Part shown: piece after piece, positions 1 to 13,029 of the stretch
Position numbering within the stretch: position 1 is the stretch's first letter
How the letters are laid out: each line of letters begins with the position of its first letter
Source: Diospyros lotus
Lineage: Eukaryota; Streptophyta; Magnoliopsida; Ericales; Ebenaceae
NCBI RefSeq assembly: GCF_014633365.1
Contig: NC_068343.1
Coordinates: 32,147,307 to 32,211,306 of the forward strand
DNA length: 64,000 nt
Direction of reading: 5' to 3'
Program-made: the position numbers and the translations under genes
Notes under the pieces: generated by a model
Told to the model about the DNA's origin: nothing
Databases searched by the model: none
What the model saw: the letters and a program-made list of their open reading frames with translations, nothing else

Positions 1-994
1 TAAGATTACAAATTGAAAACTCCTTTCTGATCATGCATATCCTGGCCAATAGGGGTCTTCAAAAAAATAGCTAAACCATGAAAAAAAAAACACATCGTGC
101 AATTTTTTAGGGGAACAATTTGAGAAATCCTTAAAATCGTGCAATTTGCGGTTTGATAAAAATACATTCGGTTAAAAATTAAACCGCTTGACTAGTCTAA
201 CAATATAAAAATTAAAAAAATAAATTATAAAATCCTAATCTAATCTTTCATTCCTCATTTCCTCTCTACCCTAGCCCCCGCCACACCAAGACTGACATCC
301 TTCCCTTTCTTTTAGTCTCTAGTTGTTACAAGACTTTAGGCGCTCTTAGGATCTCACAATTGGCTAGTTGAAGCTCTTTGACGTCATCTTGAAGGTGTCA
401 AAGTAATCCAAGGAGATTGTCGCTAAGGCCTTGAATCCTACTGACCAGATCAAGTCCCAGATTACCTTAGCCTCTACGTTATCGTCTCTCATCGACGCTT
501 CATCGGAGACGCTTTCCATAGTAGCAGATCTCAAGAGGTTTGGGGTCTCAGATGAGCTAAGGGATTTTGTCAAGGGTATTACAATCGATACTTTCTAGGA
601 TTTTCCATTATAAGGTAACTTCTTGAGCTGTGTTTCTCTTATCTTTTTTTCATTTTGTTTGATTTATGTGAACATGTAGCAAGAGAAATGAAACTCCAGT
701 ATTGATTTGGTGGTTGACTCCAAAATAATTAATAATTTTGTAGCCTAATAGACTAAAAATTATTATATGCCAATGGTTAGTCAGTGTTAAGTTTCTTGAC
801 CATTTTCAATCCTGAAACTTTCTCACATGGATTTTACTTTTTAGCATGAAACCACAAAAATCGTATCACAAAATGCGATGCGATCTAGTGTAGTTTATGC
901 AAACCAAATCAGACCACGTGGTTTGGAGTAAAAAAAAAAAAATCACACATATGGTTTAACATATTCAAAATGGCTTAGACCGACTAAACCCCTA
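1..994. other. Unassigned AT-rich sequence, no gene supported
   Basis: No reading frame here looks like a protein family. The 69-codon minus-strand frame at 364-573 has no recognisable domain and no supporting context. There are A-rich runs near 80-90 and 931-943. I see no terminal repeats, poly(A)-tailed insert or promoter that I could defend. Confidence 0.5.
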
Positions 995-1663
995 CTCTCC
1001 AGGGATTTTCACCAATCAACTACTAGTAAAGATCACATAGGATGTTCACCTCACATTAAAAGTTAATGGATCCTATCTTGCAATCACCTGCCTCCATACA
1101 TCAATAGAAGAAAGACCCCACAAAGAGCTTTCCTACCCCTAATTGGATGGTTCCACTTAACGGCAAATCCCTGATATCAGTATACAAGACAGTTGTGCTG
1201 CTTCTAATCAAAGAACTAGTTACACAATCGTGACCAATAAAAAATTATTAATCCTCTTAGCCATGCAATTCATTATTCATATCATATTCAATGTGTGTTT
1301 ACTAACACTCACCCCTATGTTTATTATTTGCATCTCGTGCGACATGGCATGTGACTCACTATCCTTTATCATTGGAATCTCATACTAATCAAAGTAGTAA
1401 ACTATGAGCCAATCCATAATTGACTAATCAAAGTCTCTATCTGGATAAATCTAAGGACCAAGAACTGTTTAAGATTTTTGTACCAAAAAATCATGCTCAC
1501 ATATTCTTAACAACTTAAGAATGGGATCTTTAACAAGATATCTAATGACTCATTCATAAGAAGGGAGAGTATGAGTGAAGAAATGACTATTTTATTAATG
1601 ATAAAAAGGATACATTATATGCCCTTATGATGTCATCTAAATCTAGTATCAGGGTATGTCACA
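995..1663 (-). repeat. Truncated LTR (U3) of the copia-2 family
   Basis: This stretch matches the U3 part of the copia-2 LTRs at about 26515-27226 and 43365-44070 in the same order and orientation. Shared words include the CACATAGGATGTT block, the ACCTGCCTCCATA block, the TGTGACTCACTATCC block and the terminal AAATCTAG block. Its right edge, near TATGTCACA at 1663, corresponds to the 5' tip of the LTR read on the minus strand. The left edge fades near 995, so only about a third of the LTR remains. Divergence is clearly higher than between the other two copies, suggesting an older insertion. No target duplication was found. Confidence 0.75.
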
Positions 1664-4600
1664 AATAGAGTCATCTTTCTCCAAGAAGTTTTTTTATTTT
1701 ATTTTATTATTTCTTCTCAGAAATCCCTATAACTTTGTTGTCCAATTGTCATTTCCATCAAGTCCTTACATATTGACAATTTTTTCCTACCTAATATTTA
1801 GTGATGGTCCATATTCCCACCATTTTATCATAGATTTGAATTCACCCATATTAGAAGTTCTCCTTCGTAATCCCTAGTCTTATGTGTTTACCTCGATTAC
1901 CATATCAAAATTTTTGGCAACCCTTCTATCTAATCAATTTTACTCGTGTCTTTTATAATGCAACCTTTTTAAGGTCTTAGTTTCTCCCAACTATGTCAAC
2001 ATCTATTCCTTATGGACAAATGACCTTTGCCATTTTCTGTTAACCAACAACTTTATCTAGTTCTTCTTCTAACTAGGTAAATTTCTATAGGTTTGCTTTG
2101 ATTCCAATGGTAACAACTCACTCCTTGTGTGTGCTATGACCTAGGGAATTGGTGTTTTTTTTTCAATAATTACACTTAGCCGAAAAGTTCCCCCAAATTC
2201 CCTTTATACCCCCTTAACATAACTCATTTTCAATAAAATTAAAGTTAAGGATGGTGGTTAGAAATAATGCATAGAAGGTAGTTTAGATCATGACGTAATA
2301 AAAAAATACATAACTTTGAATATGTAAGTTTCCATAGAATTCAGGGTCCTCAGAATTACATCATTAGAATTGAAATATAAGCTAGATATATAAAATTTTA
2401 AAAATGCCCTACTAGCATGCTAGTCATGTATCTTCTCCTTGACTTTGTGGTTTGCATCAGTCACTTGACATGTTTGAATATACTACATTAAATTATGAAT
2501 CATTTAGTGTGGGTTAAAAAATATTTTCATGCATGATGCATAACCATGATATGACTCGACCTAGGCATAGAGGTTCAATGTCTAATGCATTAACCTTAGG
2601 TCTGGATGTGGCTACGACGCTTATCCCATTAATCATCACTTTGGGGATAATACAATAACCCTTTAGATTAACTTTTCATTCCATCCATGGTTAAACAATG
2701 ACACCCGTGCAATTAAGCCAAACAATTACATGTTCAATTCAAATAAGATACATTTTGATGAATCTCAATTGACAATAAATACAACAATTTACAATGTACA
2801 TGAGTTTTGGGGAAGAACTACTCACTTGATTCACTAACCAATGACTAAAACTTTTTTTTTCATTTTGCATGTTAGCCTCAAATAATGTGTCTAAAATGCT
2901 TCTCAAACCTAGAACTTTCCTAGCACATGCCCTTTGCCTATTTTTTTTTTGGAATTTTCTATAATTGTTTTAGAACTTTTCTCTATTTTTTTATTTTTCT
3001 TTTATTTTTTTTTTCTTGTTTTTTCCTTTCTAACGTGTAGGCCACACATGCTTAGGCCATCCACGCTCCAATTTGTCGTGTGTTACACATGCCCAAAGAA
3101 TAATTAGTCGTCTTCTCTAATTACTTCTTTATTGCCAATGACCTTGATGCAACATTTTTCTTCTTTTTTTTCTTTCATTTTTCATCATTCTTATTATTTT
3201 TTTCCTCCTCTTCCTTTTCCTTTCTTCCTCTTCTCCTTTCTTACCCTCGAACTGGTTATCAAACTAATATGATTTTTGACTAGAGGTGCAACTTTTATGG
3301 CAAGGCTACAAAAATCCCTTAAAATAGCTCAATTTTCTTTTCTGCTCCCAATCTCTTCTCAAACTTTTCTACAAAACCCCTTTACTCATAGCCCTCAAAT
3401 CGATCTAGAAATTGATCAATTATGTGTTTAGATCCCATTGAACCCTAACCTATTCATACTAGAAATCATTGCCTTAAATCATCACATCCCCAGCCATCCT
3501 TACCGACCAGGAATCCCTAGGCCACCATTGGCCTTAGTCATACCTATCATAACCTGCTGGAGGAGGTTATTGATGTTGCAGTGCGATGGAAACTCCTTGT
3601 CACATTCACACTGCAAATGTTTTGAAATTGTACTTTAACCCATCTAGTTCTTCTAAATTCTAGTTAGACCCTTCTTCTTAACTCCTTAACTTCTACAAAT
3701 TTCATTAAAACCCAAATTATTTTAAGTTATTACCTTATACCTAGATCTTTTGGGAAATTGACAGTGTGCTCTAAAAACTTTTGATGAATTATAATAATAC
3801 CCTCATTCAACAATTACCAAAATACCCTCAAGATGATAATCAAAACTATCAAAAGATCCTCATGCCAACTTTCTTTTAGAAAACATCACGTCTTTTATCT
3901 TTTGAATTTCCTAAAAAATATTTTGGGTTTTACAAGTATAGTTCTCTAGTTAGTTTCACTAGTTTCGGTATTTCTCCATTTTAGTTTTGCTTCATGGAGA
4001 TGCATGCACAAAGAGTTAGATTTTTTTTCATGAACTTCGTCAGTACATTTGCTTTAATTTGCAATTTTATTGCTTTTGATACTGGAGAAGAGTTTGTTCA
4101 TTCTTTGGTAGATTTATAGACTATGAGTTAGTTTTGCCCTCAAGAGTGTTCTTCCCTTCTTAGTGGATTTATTCATTTGCAGTCTTAACAAATTAAATGA
4201 AACCATTTTATTGGTATGTTACAACTCCTAGTATGTGATTTATTGTCTATGTATGTAAATAAGGCTTGTTAATTCTAATGCTAAGGCCACCCTAGTAATG
4301 GGATTGACGCTGATTACAAACCTATTTTCTAGGTCGTGACACTAACAATCAAAGCATCGCTCGTTACTACTTATACCAACAGATGTATTGAGTGTAAGTA
4401 TAAGTTGTATCTATTGAATTACCCTTATACTGATGGTTTTTGGGTGTGGGTAAGGGGTTTGTAAGTGCTAGTGATTGCACTAAAAGATGAGTTATGCATT
4501 ATAAATATGAAAATACCTTCCCTTTAATAAGGGTTCTTTCAAAGACAAAATCAGCCAGCTAATCCTATACACATTTAAGTCGATAATATCTTATACAGGA

Positions 4601-7204
4601 TCCAACCATAATCTATTTTATCTCGTAAAGATATCTAAGCGAAAGATTTATCATAAAGATTTATATATTTTATTTTGTCTCTTTCAAATAATAAATTTAT
4701 TAATATAACTTTTTTCTTTTTCTTTTAATGTATTTTTTTTATTTTCTCGATATTATGTAACAAAGTTAGAGTGAATCTCATTAAAAATGAGATGCAAAAG
4801 TCACGATTAAAATAGTTTAAATGCACAAAAATTTGACCCATATGCAAACACCTATGAAATGCACAAAGGATGACATGAAAAGAAAGAAAAGTTTGTAAAA
4901 AGAAATAAAATAAGTAATTGTTTGAATTATTCATTAAAACGTACGTTTATTTCATAATCAACAATGTTGGTTGATGCAATATCAGTCACTTTCTAAGATC
5001 TTTTATGTGATCCACCTTATTTTCTTCCTAAAACCTTTTAGTGGGACCATGAGAAAACACAAAATCTCTAATGGTTTTGTGAATTAATTAATGTAATTAA
5101 AGAATTGGGTTGATAGACCATTGCAACGTGGGCAGAGCTCAACCTAATTAGGGTTCTCATGATTACTTGTCCCATCTAGCTAGGATGACCTTTTGGACTC
5201 AGCTATGATTTGAGAAGCAATGAGACATTAGACTAGAGTTGGACCTTACCTACTAATGACAATCTTAATAATTGAAACATTTAAAAGTAATATTAGATGT
5301 AATGCTTTGGTATTAATATATTATATATTTGTATTATTAGTTATATAATATAATATAATAATGAAAGATGTAATACTAAATATTATTCTTGAGTGTTCAA
5401 GTAATATCTACTCAGACAAAGATTAAAATACTGAATTTTTATCGACTTTTATTTTTTTTATTAAGTTTATGTTAAGTGAGAAATAATAAATTAAATATAA
5501 ATCTAAAAATATGAAAAAAAATAAAATTAAAAATATAAATAAAATATAATTTTTCTTTGTGATTTTTGACAACTTGAAAGAAGAGTATTTGTGTTAAAAT
5601 GTCTTTTAAAGAGCTTTATAATTGTCTTCCTCTTTCTTTAATATATACCCCATTATTTAAGTTAAACAAACCCATTAGGTCACTATGGTTTCCTTATAAA
5701 TTTACCTAGACACCTAATGGATTTGAGGGTGGTTTTCCACACAAGGCCTTTAAAACTTATTTTTTAGATTTTTGATAAATTATACATAAACCCAAAAGTT
5801 TTGGTCATTTGTATGGAGATTTTTTATGATTTAAAAACTTGAAGATATTTGTGGTTATTTATTTTAGTTTGAGCACCATCTCAATTAGTTTAAAAATGAG
5901 TCTCAATAGAGTGTGGGGGTTAAAAGAAAAAAAGAAAGTAAACCATATATAGGAATCCTAAGATATTTTTAAACATAAGGGATTTCTATTCAAATGCATG
6001 GTTCAAACCACAAGAAAAGCCAGATGTAACTAAATCTTGATTTCTCATAAAGCAAATACAATATATATATATATATATATATCAAAAGAACTTCTAAAAG
6101 CATTTTTAAACTATATTGGTTTATCTTAAAATGACCCAAATCACATTGGTCTAAGTACAATTTAACCCCCCCCCCCCCCCCCCCCTTTTTTTTTTCGTTC
6201 TCACTACTGGCATATTGAAATCTTGATGCCTAACGATATGTTTTGGATTAAATCAATGGTGACAGAGGTCTAGATCATCCATCACTTATACACACATGAC
6301 TCTAGCGGTAGATCTCAATATGAAAAAGCACTCTTTACACGAAGCCATCTATCATGTGTACAAACCACTAATTGTGAATCATATATTAAGTCGGGAAATA
6401 TATAAGTCAATGCGCGCGGTGTTGATCATCAGTCAATTATCTCACAAGTGAGCACCTAATTAGCTAGGTTAAGATTATGGTAACCAGTCCATTGGGTTAT
6501 CTTAACCTCGACAATGTTGGGCCAAAATTCGAGGAGCATGAGGACATGACAGACCCATAATGTGACTGTAACTCAATCGAGATATTTGAGATAAAGTTTC
6601 TTTTGATCCTTCGGCGTCTTATAACCTTGTGCCAATTAGTCTGTATCCTCTCAATAATTGTCACTAACAGTCATTGCGAGTGCTTGAATGTCAGTTTTGT
6701 GTTCATAATGTGACTGTTGATCCCAGTTTTCATTATTGATGACTACTTACTTGCATCAACAAATGGAGAGAAAAATTATTATACAATAATCATTCATTAA
6801 CAAAAAAAGGAAAAAGAAAAATATAAAGAAAATACAGAATAATTAACCTTTATGGGATTTATACATCCCTCATCCACGAAACCACATTTAAAGATATTCT
6901 GATTCAAAAAGCAAATTACCATGCATGCTTTCTATGAGCTGATAAAGAACTGATGATCTAATTAATCTCTAACATTAATTTCAATTCATATGAGTCATTT
7001 AATGTAGAAGAGCACAATTAAGAAAATGCAGATGAAGGAACCATTACCCCTACTGTTAGAAATTAGACTTAGCGTCACACGTTTTTGAGACCCAAAATGC
7101 TTTTTACACACTTAAGTTTGATATTTTGTGGTGAAATTGTGTATTGATATCTTGTTCCTTTATCTCATGTTATTACAATTTATGAGACATTAATATAAAA
7201 TGTT
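1664..7204. other. Unassigned, probably old LTR-derived sequence with low-complexity tracts
   Basis: No gene is supported. Pyrimidine-rich tracts at 2850-3250, and phrases such as ACCAAAATACCCTC near 3795-3835, resemble gypsy LTR sequence on the minus strand, but I could not find paired ends. A (TA)n run lies at 6061-6082. A run of 20 C followed by 10 T is at 6166-6195. Short frames at 1656-1877, 3438-3638 and 4725-4934 resemble no protein family. Confidence 0.4.
6166..6195. repeat. Homopolymer C20 followed by T10
   Basis: Twenty consecutive C (6166-6185) are followed directly by ten T (6186-6195). Such a long C run is unusual in AT-rich plant DNA. It may be a real G-quadruplex-capable tract on the minus strand or a sequencing or assembly artefact. 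Confidence 0.9.
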
Positions 7205-7740
7205 AGTAGGCCAAATTCATATTTTTTTCCCTATACTTTCACCTTTTTTTATGTGGCTATCCAAAATTTTCATTTCCTAATTTTGGAGTTAATTTAAATC
7301 TTATTTTTTGATATTTTTTTCGTGTGATAACTTAAATTTTTTCATTATTTTGATTATATATTTTTATGTTAATTTAATATATAATTGTACTTTCATATAT
7401 ATGTAAAATTAAAAAAATGCAAAGTGAGATGACAAAATACATCTCACTCTGTTCATATGTAAAACTAAAAATGTAAAGTGAGATGACAAAATACATGTCA
7501 CACTCCGTTTACGTCAAAGTATATGGCTTAAATTAACTAGAAAATGTAGATTTAAGGGTGTAATTGAAACAACAAAAAATTTAGATTGTCACAAAAAAAT
7601 ATATAAAAATACAAGAGTTAAATTGACTTGAAAATACAAATTCAATGGTGTAATCAAAACAATGAAAAATTTGAGTGACGGACACAAAAAAAAACATGAA
7701 AATTCATTGACAAAAATATAAGTTTGACCAATGTTGGTAT
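7205..7740. mobile_element. Long fold-back (inverted-repeat) element, MITE-like
   Basis: The left half (about 7205-7380) and the reverse complement of the right half (about 7505-7735) follow the same order of words: CCAAATTCATATTTTT, TTTCA then a T-run, GTG(G/T)C, AAATTTTTTCATT, TTTTGATTA and TTAATTTA. The result is an imperfect hairpin of about 530 bp. A local tandem duplication (7397-7507) occupies the loop. No transposase is present, so this would be a non-autonomous element or a diverged inverted repeat. Exact ends and target duplication were not resolved. Confidence 0.55.
7397..7507. repeat. Two-copy tandem repeat, about 55 bp
   Basis: Two adjacent units share ATATGTAAAA, AAAGTGAGATGACAAAATAC and a TC(A/T)CACTC block. 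They lie in the loop of the surrounding fold-back element. Confidence 0.8.
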
Positions 7741-8098
7741 AAATTTCAAACTTAAATGTATAAATCATAAGTCCGTCCGTGTCCACAAAGAAGAATCCGG
7801 ATGGAAGAAAAATGGACAAACACTGAAGACTAGAGGATCAGAGGATGAATGAATCTGGAGACAGAACTTTGAAGTCTTAAGCATTATCTGTGAAGGCTAT
7901 TGGAATTTCCAAGAAGGAAAATCAAATCAACTTAGTTTTACGTGTATTTTTGGACCATAATATATACAAATGTGGAAGTGTCCTTTCCACCTTCTCCTAC
8001 GACTAAGGCAGCCATCATAGGCAAGTGGTTGAGAATGAGATTATGTGAAGCCCCCCCAGGTTTTACCAAAAGCTTTGTATCACCAACCAGATGACCAC

Positions 8099-8331
8099 TT
8101 ATTTACTTACATTAGCTGTAAAACATAACTTTGTGTTGGTGAATACACAAGACTTTGGAACCGAAACCTTTGAAATTATTTACTTACATTAGCTGTAAAA
8201 CATAACTTAATCTGTATTGGTGAAAACATAGACTTTGGAACCAAAACCTTTGAAATTATTTACTTACATTAGCTGTAGAACAGAACTTTGTATTGGTGAA
8301 AACATAGACTTTGGAACCAAAACCTTTGAAA
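8099..8331. repeat. Three-copy tandem repeat (77, 80 and 76 bp)
   Basis: Units at 8099-8175, 8176-8255 and 8256-8331 each start TTATTTACTTACATTAGCTG and end ACCTTTGAAA. Units 2 and 3 share changes against unit 1, such as AAAACATAGAC in place of AATACACAAGAC. This implies stepwise duplication. No transposon ends were seen. Confidence 0.95.
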
Positions 8332-9411
8332 AGTCCATTAAAGTTATTAGTAATATCAGAGAAAACTAGTTTGTCATTTCAAATCATGGCAACTTTTAGT
8401 GAATTGTCGTGCCCCGATTCTCTCAAGATTTGGGTGGCCTGTATCAAGATCTTGGGGCCAAAAGGACTTGCAATAATTGTCCAGGTGATCTACAAGACAA
8501 CCAACACATCAATTTCTTTGATAAACCAAGCTCAAAAGAACCAAGAAATTGATTAAGAAAAGCAGCAGCAGCCACACCAGTGGTGGTGGATTAAGATGGG
8601 TGCACGTGTGGGCGCGGCAATCCACAGTCTCAGTGAAGCTGATGGTCACTTCAAATAATTGTCCTACGTACGTGTACGTGTACGTGTTGCTCATGCTGTC
8701 AAACCAGCAACCTATGACCATCTGCCATGCCAAAGGGTTTGGTAACCAGCAACCCATGACCATCGGCTATGCCCAAGGGTTTGGGAAACAACTGGCAAGA
8801 ACAAGATAAATGTGCTTGCTAAACCACCTCGAATTGGCTAGCTTTCTCTTTCCCTTGAAGTCTGGTTCATCAATGTCGATCAAGAGGACAACCCATTTGG
8901 GTATTTGGGCGTAGTTAAAGGAGATTAGATAAGGAGAGGTTGACATCTGGACTTTGCCCTTTTCCCCAACTGGAAAGACATAATTAATTAACTAAAAAAG
9001 AATCAACTCAATACAAAGATCTGAGAGTGACTTGCTCAAATTAGAGGTTTGACATTTGGGTTAGATTGCAATCTTGGTAATTCGGCTGGATTGCAGTGGA
9101 TGGGTCCCCCACCCCTCCCCCCCGTCCCTTGAGACCCAAAATCCAATGAGGTGACCCGTCAACCAAACCCACTTCATTCAAGCCCTGTCGCACACTTGCA
9201 TGCATGCATGCACCCACCCACCCCGCTCCCTATCTCACCTCCACTCATATATATATACAAGTACATGTACATACATATATATTGCTTTGTAATGTAGCTG
9301 TTGTTTGGATTCACTTGTCTTAGTTAACTTCTTCTGCAATAATGCCCATCATTAAATAATTAATCGTCCGACGCTGTCGTTTGTATTCACGGACGGATGT
9401 AGAAACTTTTG
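8332..9411. other. Non-coding stretch with short repeats, no gene supported
   Basis: This interval is less AT-rich than its surroundings. It holds an alternating GTAC run (8666-8685), a two-copy 42-bp tandem repeat (8700-8785), a GCAT run near 9197-9213 and a C-rich tract at 9105-9125. Three overlapping frames at 8311-8809 follow the composition and show no domain. It could be a gene-flanking remnant, but nothing shows a gene. Confidence 0.45.
8700..8785. repeat. Two-copy 42-bp tandem repeat
   Basis: Two adjacent units begin AACCAGCAACC(T/C)ATGACCAT and end AAGGGTTTGG. They differ at only a few positions, so the duplication is fairly young compared with its surroundings. Confidence 0.9.
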
Positions 9412-9650
9412 GCAAAATACATATTTTAATTCTCCTAGTTGTACATTTTTTTTATTAAGATACTTGAATTTTTTATTATTTTAAAAATACCCATAAATTT
9501 ATAATTTTGAGTCAATTACACTGTCTAAATTTCAAGTCAATTGTAATTTTGACTTAAAATTATAAATTTAGAGGTATATTTGAAATAACAAAAAATTTGA
9601 ATGTTTAAATATAAAAAATATATAAGTATAAGAATTAAAATATGTACTTT
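9412..9650. mobile_element. Fold-back MITE-like element
   Basis: The left arm begins AAAATACATATTTTAATTCT. The right arm ends with its approximate complement AGAATTAAAATATGTACTTT. Complementarity continues inwards through CATAAATTTATAATTTT / AAAATTATAAATTTA to a centre near 9532. The whole is one AT-rich hairpin of about 240 bp with no coding capacity, as in non-autonomous inverted-repeat elements. I did not identify a reliable target duplication. Confidence 0.7.
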
Positions 9651-12512
9651 ACCAAAAAAAATTTCTACTGGGGCAAACTTTTATAGTAAATAATTACCAA
9701 CATACGGTCAATTTATCAGAATTTGTTAAAATAATATCATCTATGAATTCAAAATAAAAACTAGTCTCATAATTAGGATCCATTTACAAAATATATGCAT
9801 ATAATATTACAATTACTCCATACAACTTTTCATACTTTGAAAGGATTGGATAATCTTTTCATTGTGAGCGCCATTAAATATTTCTCTCTCAATATATATA
9901 CCCAAACAATTATTTAACAAAGCATCTCATAAGCGAATACGTAGTCGAGTTTCACTATCTTCACTATAGAAAATACCCTCTTAACAGATGCTGTTGCAAC
10001 TAGTAAAATCAAAACTAATTTCACAAGTAGATAAATTAAATGGTAACCTGCATTCTTCCTTGTTTCAACTACCTTTTAAGCAAAGTATTATGGATTTTTT
10101 TATAAGATATTGAAAGCTATGGGGGTAAATTAATGATAAATCTGAAAATTTATCTAATAATAGGTTTTTTTTTTCTTTTAAATAAAGGGGGTAGTAATCC
10201 CCTATGATGCATGGAAACTTCTTAGGGGTGTCATTTCGACGTTTCTATTTTGTTTCCGTGTTTCAGAAACTATAAAAAAAAAAACATTTTTGACATTTTT
10301 GCAATTTCAGAAACTTTTAGAACTGTTTTGTCATTTTAGAAAAATATTGAAAATGTATTTCCATCCATGAAGAGGTTAGAGAGGGAATTTTTTCCATCTC
10401 TAACACAATTTTTTATTTTTTTTCGGAATTTATTTGAATACATTATGGAATTTACTAGATTAAATAACTATTTTTATAATTTCTTATATTAAAAATTATA
10501 TCTACAAAAATCCCTTATATTATTTTTATCTATGCATTTTTCGTCCTGTTTCTTTTATTTATTTATTTTTTTAAATATATTGTTTCTCTACTTTCATTTA
10601 GCATTGTATCCAGGTTTGGTTTTTCATTTTCATGTAACCTAGGTAAGCCCCGCTATCTCCCACTTTGCATTCATCCGTGTTTGTATCTAGCTATGGCTGT
10701 GGCTATGGCTGTGGCTTTGTTTCAAATCTCCATGCATGATCCAACTCTACATCAAACTTTTTGCCCTTTCATGGATAGGCTTTTCCCCTAATGCTGTGTT
10801 TAGAACTTGTTTTACTCAATAATTGCGGCAATCATTGAATCCCAGTTGACTAATCTTCCCCATTCCAGCTAGATTCTTTTCTAGATTATTGATCAGATCA
10901 ATAATGTACGTTTATGATCTAAGGAAAAGTTGTCAATCAGTAGTGAATTGTCTTTCCCTGGCAAAGGGATGGATCAAAATGAACTCTCGCGTGTGTGATG
11001 GCCAAACGTAGATTTCTCAAACGAGGGAGCATAATAGTCCATTGTCTACGATGGTTATTACTCCAACTCTGAATTACTTGTTACATAATTATTGGTACTA
11101 ACCATGATGATGCCACATTATGCTAGATGTCAGATAATTAACTTACATAGTGCATCGTAAAGGTTACTTTGTGTCTTGTTAGACTGACAAGGTTATTTGC
11201 TAATCGTGGCGTATTATGCGTGATGAAAATTGATATGTCATGGGTAAAAACTCCTTAAGTGATAAAAAAAGTCTAAAAGACTAAAATAATTTTTTGAGAT
11301 AAAAATATATTAAATTTCCCATGATTTGAGGGGGGGGGGGGGGGGGGGGGGGGGTTCAAAATAAAGTGCAAATAGGAAAATTTCAGTATCCAAAAATCAT
11401 TTCAAGAGTTCTATTACAAAAAAGAAAACATTATCCATAATAATCTTAATTTTAGTGAATAATGGAATATCAGAATAAATATTATCTATAAGAATCATAA
11501 TCCACTATTCTCCTAGCGGATTTTAAAATATTAAAATAAATATTAATTATCTAGAAGAATCCTACTACGTACTAAGGAATTTAAGAAAATTTCATACTTC
11601 TCTATAAATAGATAAACCCTCGTTCTAAAAAAAGATAGGTCTCCAATACTAATCTCAATATAACATTCAAATTTTTAGTGTTTAACTTAAGTATCGAATT
11701 GTTTGTGCGAGAACTGTGCTGCACTCTTTGATAGTTCTCTTTCTTGTAGAGTTGAGGTGGCTTGACGACGAGATTGCTAGTTGATAAATTTATTATTGTG
11801 TTCGAGCGACAACATAAACCATTATCTACCAATCATTAAAAGATAGTTACCATCACAATAGATGATGAAGGAGAGCCTATCTTGAATCATTGAGAGTTTT
11901 AAATCTCTTTCTTCTAATTTCTTAATTGTCATGTTTTCCTAATCGGGTGAATCATTGACATAAGCATTGAAATATTTATCCCTACTCATAACTCCTATTT
12001 GTTGTTGTTAGCATCAACCCTGATCGTCATTATAAAAATCAAGACATTTTGTTTTTATCATCTAAATTCGATTTTAACAACAATTTACTTGATTTGTATT
12101 AATAAATTGGTGAAATTACATGGTCGGGCGTTGCATTTAATCCAATTTTGGGTATTGGATAAAAAAATTGAATTTTATATTTATTCTACACTCATGGAGT
12201 AAGAATTTTATATGTGGCAATGATAGGGATCCACAATAACTAAATAAGGGTAAGAGGCCAAATGTGGAGCTTGTGGATGACATTTGATTATATATAAATA
12301 TTCTCGTATTAATATATTTTATTGTGTGCCTAATTAATACAAATATATAATATATTAATATAAGAGTGTCACACTAAGGTATTTGAAATTTATTTATAAT
12401 TTTTATAAAAATAACTCTTCTAATATTTATACATTAATTGTTTGATTATCAGTAATAAATATCATTATTCATGCACCCTAGCTGTGGGATAATAAATAAA
12501 GTATGTTATATC
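9651..12512. other. Unassigned AT-rich sequence; possible LTR-like promoter near 11600
   Basis: No gene is supported. A run of 25 G lies at 11330-11354. A CTATAAATAGATAAACC box near 11602-11618 is followed by transcript-like sequence to about 11835, as in LTR R-U5 regions, but I found no paired ends. A short repeat of TATGGCTGTGGC occurs near 10690-10715. The 76-codon minus-strand frame at 11602-11832 shows no protein family. Confidence 0.4.
11330..11354. repeat. Homopolymer G25
   Basis: Twenty-five consecutive G in AT-rich flanks. It could form a G-quadruplex or be a sequencing artefact. Confidence 0.9.
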
Positions 12513-12909
12513 TATTGTAGCCAACTTCACTATAATTCGGTATTCTAAGTAATTATTTTGGTGAATAGTTGGAGCTTATCATCATAAATGATAACACTCG
12601 AGTGCAAAGTCGAATTAATTCGTAGATAAGTAAATGATTTGATAGTTTTTGTCGAATTAATTCGTAGAGAAGTGAATGATTTGATGGTTTTAAAATGAGT
12701 GAAGCTAATTGAAGATTTCTTTTGACATTTATACATATATTCTCTATGTTAGAAGGAATGTAAACATAATGATAGTATAGATCAATTTTTCATATTTTTT
12801 AATTTTGATTATGATACTTGAGGTATGCCCTAATATAAATACGTTTTGAGTTCTTTATCAATAAAATTCTCACTTACAAAAAAAAAAAAAAAATTATTGT
12901 AGCCAACTT
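12513..12909 (+). mobile_element. Poly(A)-tailed retrocopy with 15-bp target-site duplication
   Basis: The 15-mer TATTGTAGCCAACTT occurs at 12513-12527 and again at 12895-12909. Between them lies an insert of about 367 bp ending in 16 A (12878-12893), with a canonical AATAAA at 12860-12865, twelve bases before the tail. Duplicated target, polyadenylation signal and A tail together are the hallmarks of LINE-machinery retroposition of a polyadenylated RNA. The body has no recognisable protein and includes a two-copy 42-bp repeat (about 12609-12692) built around GTCGAATTAATTCGTAGA. The template may have been a non-coding or LTR-derived transcript, a 5'-truncated LINE, or a short processed pseudogene. 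Confidence 0.9.
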
Positions 12910-13029
12910 TCAATATATATACACACACACTAAGTTAGTGTTTATTAATTAAGATATGGAGTGAAAAGTATCAGATATAGAAAGTATTTTGGATGTTTGT
13001 TCTTTTCAACATTCCTCTCTTTTTGGCTT

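Noticed and set aside
364..573. 69-codon minus-strand frame as a gene fragment
   Set aside because: No recognisable domain, no splice context, and such lengths are expected by chance in six frames.
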